This document shows positions 54,158-62,685 of a stretch of DNA of 64,000 bases, piece by piece (the stretch's first letter is position 1; every line of letters begins with the position of its first letter). Position numbers and translations under genes: made by a program. The DNA lies in contig CAKZLU010000002.1 of assembly GCA_937127245.1 (NCBI GenBank), forward strand, positions 62,001-126,000, written 5' to 3'. The notes under the pieces were generated by a model. It had not been told where the DNA came from. It did not search any database and was given only the letters and a program-made list of their open reading frames with translations. The stretch is from an uncultured Actinomycetes bacterium. Its GTDB lineage: Bacteria > Actinomycetota > Geothermincolia > Fen-727 > JACVIW01.

Positions 54158-54739
54158 TTGAATAAGTTCTTAATCAGGTTGGTAGCTTCAGCAGTATTGA
54201 CGGCGCTTCTTTTTTCATCTCTCACTTTGGTCGGGTGCAAAAAGAAGGAAAAACCGAAGGGTCTTTTCGATAAAGCCAATGAGGTGATTACCAAGATCGA
54301 TGAGACAACAAAGGATATTTCACAGGAAATCCAAGACTTCGCCTCCTCATTGAAAGCGGGAACGCAGCTCACCATTACGCTTGTTGAGGAGATGTACACC
54401 AGCCTCAAAGAGAATACGGAAAACATTATCTCTAACGTAAAGGACGCGCGGCAGGAAATTGAAAGAATTGCCAGTTCAGAAGACGACCCGGATTACAAGA
54501 AATACGCTGAAATCCAGGAAGAAATCCTCGATAACGCGGTAGCGATTACCAAAACTATAAGCGACCTCTTTGATCAGCTATCCGCAGCCTCGCAAAGCCT
54601 CAAGTCCGGAAAAGCGGTTGACTCCTCCTCCATTGCTAAAACCGCCGAAGACCTTTCAAAAGAACTCGATAACCTTAGAGCTCAGGGTGCGAGATTGAAA
54701 GAAAAGGCAACGAAGTTCAAAGAAGAAAAAGGGCTGTAG
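54158..54739 (+). CDS. Coiled-coil lipoprotein
   Basis: A 193-residue exported protein with a lipobox LTLVGC after a hydrophobic N-terminus. The mature chain is highly charged and helical (VITKIDETTKDISQEIQDFA, VKDARQEIERIASSEDD, SIAKTAEDLSKELDNLRAQG), predicting coiled coils. Start TTG 54158 with GAGGGGGG upstream. No enzyme motif; probably an envelope structural or binding role. The partial palindrome GCTTTTTTAAAAAGC after its stop may act as a weak terminator. Confidence 0.65.
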   Translation: MNKFLIRLVASAVLTALLFSSLTLVGCKKKEKPKGLFDKANEVITKIDETTKDISQEIQDFASSLKAGTQLTITLVEEMYTSLKENTENIISNVKDARQEIERIASSEDDPDYKKYAEIQEEILDNAVAITKTISDLFDQLSAASQSLKSGKAVDSSSIAKTAEDLSKELDNLRAQGARLKEKATKFKEEKGL

Positions 54740-54818
54740 TCTCAAAGGTTTGCTTTTTTAAAAAGCCTTCCAAAAATTGATAAATCACGTCCGTAGAGTC
54801 ATTTCTCGATTCTGGGTG

Positions 54819-55505
54819 TCAAACCTCCGGCGAACATGACGCGGCATCATTAAGCATTTCTCTTATTTTCTTCGCCGCGGCCTCAACATCTGAGGAAGAG
54901 AAAATGGAGGAACCCACCACGACCGTATCCGTGCCCTCACTGACGACCTGCCTTAGATTTTCTGTCTTGACGCCGCCGTCAACCTCAACCTCTACGCGGG
55001 TGCCAAGCGAGGCCGCCTTTCTTTTTATGGCGCTGACTCTCTCGAGCACCTCCGGAATAAGCTCTTGCCCCCCGAAACCGGGATAAACGCACATGACTAC
55101 CACAAAATCCACAATCGGCAGATAGCAATCCGCCTCGAAAACAGGGACTACCGGACTTATGGCGATTCCTGGAGATGCGCCAATCGCTCTTATCGTGCGG
55201 ATAAGCCCCTCGCAATCCCTGCAGGCGCCCAGGTGGAATGATATTCTGTCAGCCCCTGCCTCAACAAATTCCTCGACCCATTCGGGAAGATTGTAAATCA
55301 TCAGATGGCATTCAAGGGGGAGATCTGTAATCTTTCTTATCGCCTTAACAACTATAGGGCCGAAGGTAATGTTAGGAACGTAGTGACCGTCCATAATGTC
55401 GAGGTGAATTAGATCCGAATATTTTTCGACAGCTTTTATCTCTCTGTAAAGGTTGGAGAAATCCGCGTTCAGTATGGAGGGGGCAAGTTTCACGGCTCTC
55501 GGCAA
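54819..55505 (-). CDS. rpe: Ribulose-phosphate 3-epimerase
   Basis: A TIM-barrel enzyme of the pentose phosphate pathway. The 228 residues include LAPSILNADFS, LIHLDIMDGHYVPNITFGP, CHLMI, RISFHLGA, VVMCVYPGFGGQELIP and VEVDGGVKTEN, with metal-binding His and Asp residues. TTG 55505 has GGAGG seven bases upstream. Family length. Confidence 0.96.
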   Translation of the reverse strand: MPRAVKLAPSILNADFSNLYREIKAVEKYSDLIHLDIMDGHYVPNITFGPIVVKAIRKITDLPLECHLMIYNLPEWVEEFVEAGADRISFHLGACRDCEGLIRTIRAIGASPGIAISPVVPVFEADCYLPIVDFVVVMCVYPGFGGQELIPEVLERVSAIKRKAASLGTRVEVEVDGGVKTENLRQVVSEGTDTVVVGSSIFSSSDVEAAAKKIREMLNDAASCSPEV

Positions 55506-55568
55506 CTATCGACCTCCATCATAGGAAATACATTTGACAAACGTTCCTTATATTGACCATTTAATCCA

Positions 55569-56348
55569 TCAATAAACATACATATTGCCGTAAGGTCTGT
55601 GAGAAACTGGAAGAAGCTTGACAAATGAGCGCGGGTCAACTTTCGAGACATCCAAACCCGTCAAATCCGAAAACTCGGCAAGCAAAGCGTTCAACCTCTC
55701 TATATCGGTCTTATCCGCCTGGAATATCCTGACCTCGCTCCCAAGTTTGGATTCATCGATTTCTTCGGCAAGGTAGATAACCCCACCGTGCATTCCGGTT
55801 CCCGTGTAATGCCCCACCAGGTCTTTTGAGTCCGAACTGAGTCCCAGTACCACAATGATACCGCCGGCCATGTACTCTCCAAGAAAATCCCCGGCACGTC
55901 CACCCACCACAATTACAGGGACCTGCTCCCTGTAGGATTTCATATGTATCCCGGTTCTGTACCCAACGTCATCCCTGATAAATATTTTTCCGCTTCTCAT
56001 TCCGTATCCGATGACATCCCCCGCATGCCCCCTGACAACGATTACCCCGCTGTTCATCGTATTGCCGACACCGTCCTGAGCGTTATCGTTGACTACTATT
56101 CGGGGACCGTCCATAAATGCCCCCAAATCGTTGCCCGGCACACCGTTTATCACGATTCTTACGTTATGGACAAGACCATCTCCTATGTAGCGTTGACCGT
56201 TCACGCCGTTCAACACTATTTCTTCATAACCGCTTTCTATAAGCGACCTTATCTTCTCGTTAAGCTCCTTGTAATGAATTCCCCGCGCGTCCAGTTCAGC
56301 GACCTTCACTTCCTCCTCGCTCCGGGATGCTTGCCTAACTCCATCCAA
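55569..56348 (-). CDS. Glutamate synthase GXGXG-domain subunit (GltB3 type)
   Basis: The protein is 259 residues from TTG 56348. It is a right-handed beta-helix domain with repeats of GxxxGxxGxGxxxxG form (GDGLVHNVRIVINGVPGND, DNAQDGVGNTMNSGVIVVRG, GDVIGYGMRSGKIFIR, GGRAGDFLGEYMAGGIIVVLG, HYTGTGMHGGVIYL). In archaeal-type glutamate synthase this stand-alone domain organises the ammonia channel. Its neighbours encode the other two GltB domains, so a split GOGAT is formed. Confidence 0.9.
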   Translation of the reverse strand: MDGVRQASRSEEEVKVAELDARGIHYKELNEKIRSLIESGYEEIVLNGVNGQRYIGDGLVHNVRIVINGVPGNDLGAFMDGPRIVVNDNAQDGVGNTMNSGVIVVRGHAGDVIGYGMRSGKIFIRDDVGYRTGIHMKSYREQVPVIVVGGRAGDFLGEYMAGGIIVVLGLSSDSKDLVGHYTGTGMHGGVIYLAEEIDESKLGSEVRIFQADKTDIERLNALLAEFSDLTGLDVSKVDPRSFVKLLPVSHRPYGNMYVY

Positions 56349-56418
56349 TCTTCTCTCAGCCCTCCCTATCGTCTAAATCCTCATATCCCCTTTTCACAAG
56401 TATAACTACCGTGCCAGG

Positions 56419-57924
56419 CTACATCCCAGCAGGTCTGACACCTAGAACCTCGTTAGTGGCTGGATCAAGACCGAGGGAACGCAGCCTGTCCCTGTTTCCT
56501 CTCAGGCTTTCTATTGCGTTTATTCCAAGCGCTCCAAGCACTTCCTTCACCTCAAGGCTCCAGGAATTGACCAGGTTGACAAGTCTTTCAGCGCCCCAAT
56601 CGGGATCGAGCCTGGAGGTGAGTTCGGGTCTTTGTGTGGCTATGCCCCATGAGCAATTACCGGTATAGCATTTCTGGCACAGGCGACAACCCATGGCTAC
56701 AAGCGCGGCCGTACCAATCGCCACGGCGTCAGCACCCAAAGCTATCGCTTTAACCACGTCGGCGCTAGAGCGAATTCCGCCCGCGGCTATTATGGAGACC
56801 ATGTTCCTTATCCCCTCACTTCTCAATTGCTCGTCGACGACCGCAATCGCGATCTCTATCGGAATTCCAACATGATCCCTTACAATTGCGGGACTTGCCC
56901 CCGTTCCGCCGCGGAATCCGTCAAGATAGATCATATCCGCGCCGGCTCTCGCTATACCGCTTGCGATGGCGGCAACGTTATGTACAGTGGCGATCTTGAC
57001 CGAAACGGGCTTGTAACCTGTTGCTTCCTTCAAGGCGTATATAAGCTGTCTTAAGTCTTCTATGGAGTAGATATCATGATGAGGAGCAGGACTTAAAGCG
57101 TCAGTTCCCTGTGGAATCATCCTCGTTCCCGAGACTTCACGCCCAATTTTTTCACCGGGCAGGTGTCCTCCGATCCCAGGTTTTGCGCCCTGTCCTATCT
57201 TAATTTCCACCGCAACCCCGGCATTCAAATACTTTGAATGGACCCCAAACCGCCCGGAGGCGCACTGCACTATTATGTGATTGGCGTATGGGTACAACTC
57301 CTCGTGGAGCCCGCCTTCCCCCGTGTTCATAAGAGTTCCAAGGCGTTCGGCGGCAATCGCTATCGCTCTCTGGGCGTTCAGGCTTATTGACCCGTAGGAC
57401 ATCCCGCTGAATATGATGGGAACGTTAATCATTATGTTATTCTCAACCGCGCCTCTTAAAACCGGTTTCCCCTGCGAATCGTATTCGATTTCCAGTCTGG
57501 CGGGCTTCCTGCCGAGGTATGTCCGAAGTTCCATAGGCTCGCGAAGCGGGTCGATTGAAGGATTAGTCACCTGGCACGCGTCTATGAGTAGATGGTCGAA
57601 TATATTAAGCCATGGTTTGTCGTTACCCATTCCGGTAAGAATCATTCCTGGACTCTGGGCTTGCTTCCAAATAGCCTTTCTCAACCCAACGTCCCAAGAA
57701 GCGTGTTCCCTGAAAGCGAGGGGATTTCTGGTAATCGTTATGGCTTCTTCAGGACAAAACACCACGCACCTGTGGCAGGCGACGCATTTGGATGAATCCG
57801 CGGTGGTCATGTTCTGAAAATCAAACACTCCAAATCCGCAATTTAGTATGCATCTCTTGCAGCGCCTGCACCGCTGATGGTCCACGTTTACAATAAATTC
57901 GCTGGGCAGAAATCTATCAGGCAT
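56419..57924 (-). CDS. Glutamate synthase FMN subunit with N-terminal ferredoxin (GltB2 type)
   Basis: The 501 residues start at ATG 57924, which overlaps the last base of the upstream stop. An N-terminal two-cluster ferredoxin (CRRCKRCILNCGFGVF and CVACHRCVVFCPEEA) precedes the synthase barrel: MINVPIIFSGMSYGSISLNA-like strands, GQGAKPGIGGHLPGEKIG, YLDGFRGGTGASPAIV for FMN, and CRLCQKCYTGNCSWGIATQ for the 3Fe-4S cluster. Catalyses 2-oxoglutarate plus ammonia to glutamate with reduced ferredoxin or NAD(P)H-linked partners. Confidence 0.93.
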   Translation of the reverse strand: MPDRFLPSEFIVNVDHQRCRRCKRCILNCGFGVFDFQNMTTADSSKCVACHRCVVFCPEEAITITRNPLAFREHASWDVGLRKAIWKQAQSPGMILTGMGNDKPWLNIFDHLLIDACQVTNPSIDPLREPMELRTYLGRKPARLEIEYDSQGKPVLRGAVENNIMINVPIIFSGMSYGSISLNAQRAIAIAAERLGTLMNTGEGGLHEELYPYANHIIVQCASGRFGVHSKYLNAGVAVEIKIGQGAKPGIGGHLPGEKIGREVSGTRMIPQGTDALSPAPHHDIYSIEDLRQLIYALKEATGYKPVSVKIATVHNVAAIASGIARAGADMIYLDGFRGGTGASPAIVRDHVGIPIEIAIAVVDEQLRSEGIRNMVSIIAAGGIRSSADVVKAIALGADAVAIGTAALVAMGCRLCQKCYTGNCSWGIATQRPELTSRLDPDWGAERLVNLVNSWSLEVKEVLGALGINAIESLRGNRDRLRSLGLDPATNEVLGVRPAGM

Positions 57925-59036
57925 CAAACACCATCCTTCAACATTCCAATCACCGGTTTTCCCGCTCTGGGTGCCCAGACTCTGTCTGGCTTCGGACAGA
58001 TCTCTCTAATCGCCGCCTCTTCGCTTGAAATGTAGAGATACTCATCCTTCTCGGCCGCCACAAGTGGACGCAGCTTAATCCGATCGTTCAGCCCTATTAT
58101 TCCGCGGGAGAAGCCCACAATTACCGCGAACGGTCCGTTCACTAACGCTCCGCCGTAAACCGCTCGGAGAGACTCGTACAACCTCCGCTCCTCCTCACCC
58201 GCTGAATCCATATCCTTCCAGAAAGGCGCTGCCATTACAGCGCAGGCTATTTCTATGGGAAGCCTGTGCTTTCGTATGAGTAAATCGAATAGATACGCCA
58301 TTACCTCCGTGTCCGTAAGCAATGTGCATTTATAGCCGAACATCTCCAGGTACCTTTTATTCGTGCCGTAAGAAGATATTTCCCCATTGTGAACTACGCT
58401 CCAGTCAAGTATGTTAAACGGATGCGCCCCACCCCACCAACCTGGCGTATTGGTTGGAAATCTCGTGTGACCGATCCATGCATGACCCCTGTAGTCACCA
58501 AGACGATAAAACTCACCAACGTCTTCGGCAAATCCAACCGCTTTGAAAACGCCCATGTTCTTGCCGCTCGAAAAAACGAATGACCCAGGGACGGATGTGT
58601 TTATGCTCATTACAAGGTCAACGATGAAATCGTCCTCTGATTTTCCGCATTCAAGTATTTTTTCCACTCTGGGCTTGCAAAAATATCTCCAAAGTATCGG
58701 GGGGTCTGTAATCCTTTCGCTCGTCTCTTTCGGTATTTCCTCCATCTTTTCAAGGACGACGTTATCCTCGAGCAATTTCTCACACGCATGCTTGCCCTCT
58801 TGAGATTCGAACATTATGTGAATCGCGTAATAGTCAGCATACTCGGGATAGATACCATATCCCGCAAACCCCCCGCCAAGACCGTTTCCGCGCTCATTCA
58901 TCACTCTCATCGAGTCGATGATAACTTCACCGCTGACGAGTCCTCCGTCACGGTTTATAAATCCCGAAAGCCCACAGGCTGACGGGACCCTCCATAAATC
59001 CGGTTTCCACTCTTTATATTTCCCGATCTTCTCCAA
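57924..59036 (-). CDS. Glutamate synthase glutaminase subunit (GltB1 type, class II amidotransferase)
   Basis: A 370-residue Ntn-hydrolase that releases ammonia from glutamine. The probable nucleophile is Cys21 in SACGLSGFINRDGG; it is internal, so about 20 residues must be removed. HTRFPTNTPGWWGGAHPFN and VVHNGEISSYGTNKRYLE, and then TDTEVMAYLFD, are the family glutamine-site motifs. TTG 59036 has AAGGTGA upstream; TTG 59042 is an alternative. Overlaps the HdrBC-like stop and is coupled to GltB2. Confidence 0.92.
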   Translation of the reverse strand: MEKIGKYKEWKPDLWRVPSACGLSGFINRDGGLVSGEVIIDSMRVMNERGNGLGGGFAGYGIYPEYADYYAIHIMFESQEGKHACEKLLEDNVVLEKMEEIPKETSERITDPPILWRYFCKPRVEKILECGKSEDDFIVDLVMSINTSVPGSFVFSSGKNMGVFKAVGFAEDVGEFYRLGDYRGHAWIGHTRFPTNTPGWWGGAHPFNILDWSVVHNGEISSYGTNKRYLEMFGYKCTLLTDTEVMAYLFDLLIRKHRLPIEIACAVMAAPFWKDMDSAGEEERRLYESLRAVYGGALVNGPFAVIVGFSRGIIGLNDRIKLRPLVAAEKDEYLYISSEEAAIREICPKPDRVWAPRAGKPVIGMLKDGV

Positions 59037-60372
59037 GCTCAATCACCTTTTTGGCAAATTTCCCCAACACCTCGTTAATCTCGTTTGCTTTGTTATCCGA
59101 AATGGGCTTAAGACCGAGTTTCTCCCTGATTCTTGGTCTCGCCCTGCCAAGCATCCCAGTTTTCCTGAAAAGCTCCATGCCCTGCTCTATTTCCTGGGGA
59201 CTGAATCCCTTCTCTATGGCAAGCCTTTTGGCTTCTTTCAGCACCTTTACCATCCCAAAGTTATTCGGGCAAAGTTCCGCGCAGGTTCCACACTCAAGAC
59301 ATTTCCATATTTCCTTTCCTGACAAAACCTCATCTATTCGTCCGTCGAGTATCCCCCTTAAAATATCGTGGGGCTTATAATCCTCATCAACCTGGGTTAC
59401 CGGACAATCGTTTGCGCACGACTCGCACTCCACACAAGTTCTCATCGCTTTCTCGTCAAAGCACTCCGGGATGGACTCGCTGACCCTATCCAGTTCAGAC
59501 CACTTGTTGAAAAACCTCTGAACGTTCACCCTGTGCATATCAAGACCGAGCTCCTCAGGCTCATGACCCAAAGCAAGCGCGAGCAATTCGGTATAAAAGA
59601 ATACCGGGATATGCAAATCCTCCTTGAACTTCTTGATCACCGCCTGTTGGGTATCGAACTGCATGAAGCAGGCGGGACATATGACGACCAGGGCATCAGC
59701 GCCAAGTTGGTCGAGTTCAAGGAGTTTGGTTCGAGCGGTCGATATGGATTCTTCAGGATTTCCAGACCTGGCAAGCGACTCCCCGCAGCAAAGAGTTTTC
59801 GCGTTGTAGTTAAGGCTTACGCCCCCCAGACACTCAACAAGCTTGTCGAGTTTTTCGGGTTGCAGAGAGTCGTCAAACCTCACGATCGGGAAAGGTTTGA
59901 GGATCTGACAACCGTAGTGTACCCCGAACTTCATACCCCGAAGGGGTCTTACGGTCTTTCTCCCGATGAGGTCTGTTCCGATCGAGTTGTAAAGAACTTC
60001 TACTATATGTACGACCCGTGATTTGAAATTGTATTCGAGACCGATTTTTCTCAGAGACTCCTGGACATCCGCCCTGAGTTTGCTATTTGACGAGAAAACG
60101 CTAATAGCCTGACGGAAAGTCGAATAACAACCATTGCAAGCGACCAGAACGTCGCAGTTTCCCCTCTCCGCCAAGGCAAGATTCCTCGCCGCTGTCAGGT
60201 ACCACGCCTCTTCTGATATCGTCTCGACGAGGAACTTCTCCGGACAGCATGTAAACCCTTCGATTTCCTCATATTGAATCCCGAGATCCTCTAAGACAAG
60301 GCGCGTCGATTTCTCAATAAACGGAAACCTCGTCGGTATAACGCAACCCCAGAAGAAAACAAATTTTTTCAC
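59014..60372 (-). CDS. Fused HdrB-HdrC-like iron-sulfur protein
   Basis: A 452-residue redox protein. The N-terminal two-thirds is HdrB-like with two CCG domains (FFWGC, TCCPE and CNGC; then HYGCQ, LCCGES and CPAC). Both are the noncubane-cluster type of heterodisulfide reductase B. The C-terminal third has ferredoxin motifs CVECESCANDCP and CLECGTCAELCP as in HdrC. It is the first gene of the split GOGAT operon, overlapping the glutaminase gene by 23 bases from its start, and may feed electrons to that GOGAT. Start GTG 60372. Confidence 0.88.
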   Translation of the reverse strand: MKKFVFFWGCVIPTRFPFIEKSTRLVLEDLGIQYEEIEGFTCCPEKFLVETISEEAWYLTAARNLALAERGNCDVLVACNGCYSTFRQAISVFSSNSKLRADVQESLRKIGLEYNFKSRVVHIVEVLYNSIGTDLIGRKTVRPLRGMKFGVHYGCQILKPFPIVRFDDSLQPEKLDKLVECLGGVSLNYNAKTLCCGESLARSGNPEESISTARTKLLELDQLGADALVVICPACFMQFDTQQAVIKKFKEDLHIPVFFYTELLALALGHEPEELGLDMHRVNVQRFFNKWSELDRVSESIPECFDEKAMRTCVECESCANDCPVTQVDEDYKPHDILRGILDGRIDEVLSGKEIWKCLECGTCAELCPNNFGMVKVLKEAKRLAIEKGFSPQEIEQGMELFRKTGMLGRARPRIREKLGLKPISDNKANEINEVLGKFAKKVIELGEDREI

Positions 60373-60570
60373 CGTTTTTTCGTTTCCACCTCAATTCCCC
60401 TCGCCAAACAACGCGCATTTTAGCATCAGCTACCCCGGTGTTCAATCTTACCACCGACTACCATAGCACTCTGAATTTCTTCATTTTGCTTTGTTTGAGT
60501 ATAAAGTTTCACTACTGAAATAATCCAGCAGTGAGTTTGTAAAGAATGGCTACAGAAGCCTGAACTCCAC

Positions 60571-61911
60571 TCAAAGAACCGGCAGGTTGGTTTCGAGTTC
60601 ATACGTGGTCACCACGGACCTGTATTTCTCCCATTCGATCTTCTTATCCCTGATCAGAATCTCAAAAACGTGGTCCCCCAGACACTCCCGCAAGAGCTCG
60701 CTCCGCTCGGCTATTCTTATCGCTTCCCACAGGTCCGCCGGCAGACTCCCTATTCCGCGCTCGAGCCTTTCTTCCTCGCTCATCTCATATACATTTCTTT
60801 CAACGGGTTCCCCCGGATCGAGACCTTCCTCTATACCTTTCAATCCTGCGGCAAGCATGGCAGCGAAAGCCAGGTAAGGATTGCAAGCCGGATCGGGGGA
60901 ACGAAGCTCTATTCTGGTCGCGCTCTCCTTTCCGGGCTTGTAAGCTGGCACTCTTATGAGGTCTGACCTGTTTCGAGTCGCCCAGGAAAGATAGACCGGC
61001 GCCTCATACCCGGGGACAAGCCTCTTGTAGGAGTTTACCCACTGATTGGTTACCAAACATATCTCAGGAGCGTACTTCAGTAAGCCAGCGATAAAGGATT
61101 TTGCCTCACTGGATAGATGGTACTTATCATTCGGATCGAAGAAGGCGTTTTTCTCTCCCCGGAAAAGCGACATATGGGTATGCATTCCACTGCCGTTCTC
61201 GTTTGGGAGCGGCTTTGGCATAAATGTGGCGTGCACATTATGCTTCATGGCAATCTCTTTGACGACAAGCCTGTATGTCATCGCGTTATCAGCCATGGTG
61301 AGAGCGTCAGTGTATCTCAGATCTATCTCATGCTGGCTGGGACCTACCTCGTGATGACTGTATTCCACACCTATGCCCATCTCCTCCAAAGTGAGTACCG
61401 TCTCGCGCCTCAGGTCGCTTGCCACATCCAGCGGGGTGAGATCGAAATAGCCACCCCTGTCAAGCGGCCGAGGCGGAGGTTCGGATGACTCGAAATAGTA
61501 ATACTCCAGTTCGGGCCCAACGTAGAACGTGTAGCCGAGCTTTTTTGCTTTCTCCAGGTTTCTCTTCAGCACAAATCTGGGATCTCCAACATGGGGCGTT
61601 CTGTCAGGTTCGAGAATATCGCAGAACATTCTCGCAACGGCGCTGGTTCCGGTGGGTCTCCAAGGCAGAATAACAAAGGTCGAAGGGTCAGGTTGAGCAA
61701 TCATGTCGCTTTCGTCTATGCGCGCGAAACCCTGTATGCTCGAACCATCAAAGCCCATACCGCTTTCGAGTGCTTCCTCAAGCTCCTCACGGGTAATAGC
61801 AAAACTCTTCAAGAAACCCAAAATGTCGGTGAACCACAGCCTAATGAACTTGACGTCATGCTCCCTTACCGCCTCAAGAACATATTGCCTGTCTTTCTCG
61901 GTAGCGCTCAT
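60571..61911 (-). CDS. glnA: Glutamine synthetase type I (GSI-alpha-like)
   Basis: Makes glutamine from glutamate, ammonia and ATP. The 446 residues include MGFDGSSIQGF, VGPELEYYYFE, KPLPNENGSGMHTHMSLF, PGYEAPVYLSWATRNRS and RIELRSPDPACNPYLAFA. The length and the segment NVYEMSEEERLERGI, which replaces the NLYDLP adenylylation loop of GSI-beta, place it in GSI-alpha, regulated by feedback and transcription rather than adenylylation. ATG 61911 has GGAGGT upstream. It is followed on the same strand by the GOGAT operon and preceded by a GlnR-like regulator gene. Confidence 0.96.
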   Translation of the reverse strand: MSATEKDRQYVLEAVREHDVKFIRLWFTDILGFLKSFAITREELEEALESGMGFDGSSIQGFARIDESDMIAQPDPSTFVILPWRPTGTSAVARMFCDILEPDRTPHVGDPRFVLKRNLEKAKKLGYTFYVGPELEYYYFESSEPPPRPLDRGGYFDLTPLDVASDLRRETVLTLEEMGIGVEYSHHEVGPSQHEIDLRYTDALTMADNAMTYRLVVKEIAMKHNVHATFMPKPLPNENGSGMHTHMSLFRGEKNAFFDPNDKYHLSSEAKSFIAGLLKYAPEICLVTNQWVNSYKRLVPGYEAPVYLSWATRNRSDLIRVPAYKPGKESATRIELRSPDPACNPYLAFAAMLAAGLKGIEEGLDPGEPVERNVYEMSEEERLERGIGSLPADLWEAIRIAERSELLRECLGDHVFEILIRDKKIEWEKYRSVVTTYELETNLPVL

Positions 61912-61964
61912 ACCCCGTTTACCTCCATCAAAACAAGAATTTTTTGTTATTCTAACCGCAATAT

Positions 61965-61995
61965 GTTAAGAAAATGTTTCGTGACCTCTTGTTTC
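61965..61995 (-). promoter_or_regulatory. Possible GlnR-like binding repeats upstream of glnA
   Basis: On the minus strand GAAAC (61995-61991), GTCAC (61985-61981), GAAAC (61980-61976) and, six bases on, TTAAC (61969-61965) are lined up. They resemble alternating GlnR half-sites, though the spacing is not the actinobacterial consensus. TAGAAT follows as a -10 with no good -35, suggesting an activated promoter. Speculative. Confidence 0.25.
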
Positions 61996-62006
61996 AAACA
62001 TCAGGC

Positions 62007-62675
62007 TCAATCTATTTGAACAAATCGATAACCAACGGCGTGAACAGTCTCAACGAATTTTCTGTTCACTTCGATCTTAGCCCTTACCCTCCTTATATGG
62101 ACATCTACTGTCCTTGTGCCACCATAATAGTCCTCCCCCCAAATCATCTGTAAAAGCTCCTCTCTTCTGTAAACCCTCCCCGGATTTTCCGCAAGAGTTT
62201 TCAGAAGCTCAAACTCCTTATAGGTAAAATCGAGCGGTTTGCCATCAAGGAAGACCTGGTGGTTATCAACGTTGATAAGGAGGTTTTCTCTTTGAATAAC
62301 TTGGCCGCGCCCATAAATTTTTCTCCTGTGCGCATCCGCTCTCAAAATAATTTCTTCTACCTTTGCGGGCTGTACCACGAAATCGTCCACAACAGCAAAA
62401 ATCTCATCGTCCGGCACTTCCAACGGCGCCGAAAAGCCGGCAATGAGCGGGACTTTTCTCATTTCACCTCCCGCTTTCGCAAGCGCATTCAAACATCCCT
62501 TAACAAGCCTTAGCGTCGGATTTACAACGAGGATTAAGCGGATGGTCTCACCGATCACCTGGAAAATTTCATCGGAGGTTCTGAACTCTTGAATATAGAC
62601 GTCTTTTCTCTCAAGTTCCTGCCTGAGCTGCCATGCGTATTCCGATCCGTCATCGTTGAAAGCAATCCGTATCAA
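62007..62675 (-). CDS. OmpR-family winged-helix regulator with degenerate receiver, GlnR-like
   Basis: The 222-residue protein starts at TTG 62675, which has AGGGGG six bases upstream. An N-terminal receiver-like domain has FNDDGSEYA, but the phospho-acceptor position is Asn52 (ILVVNPT) instead of Asp, so it is probably not phosphorylated. The C-terminal winged helix is intact: PLDFTYKEFELLKTLAENPG, YRREELLQMIWGEDYYGG, RTVDVHIRRVRAKI and TVHAVGYRF. An orphan, nonphosphorylated OmpR-type protein next to glnA recalls actinobacterial GlnR. It lies 10 bases after nadE. Confidence 0.78.
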   Translation of the reverse strand: MIRIAFNDDGSEYAWQLRQELERKDVYIQEFRTSDEIFQVIGETIRLILVVNPTLRLVKGCLNALAKAGGEMRKVPLIAGFSAPLEVPDDEIFAVVDDFVVQPAKVEEIILRADAHRRKIYGRGQVIQRENLLINVDNHQVFLDGKPLDFTYKEFELLKTLAENPGRVYRREELLQMIWGEDYYGGTRTVDVHIRRVRAKIEVNRKFVETVHAVGYRFVQID

Positions 62676-62685
62676 CTCATACCCC

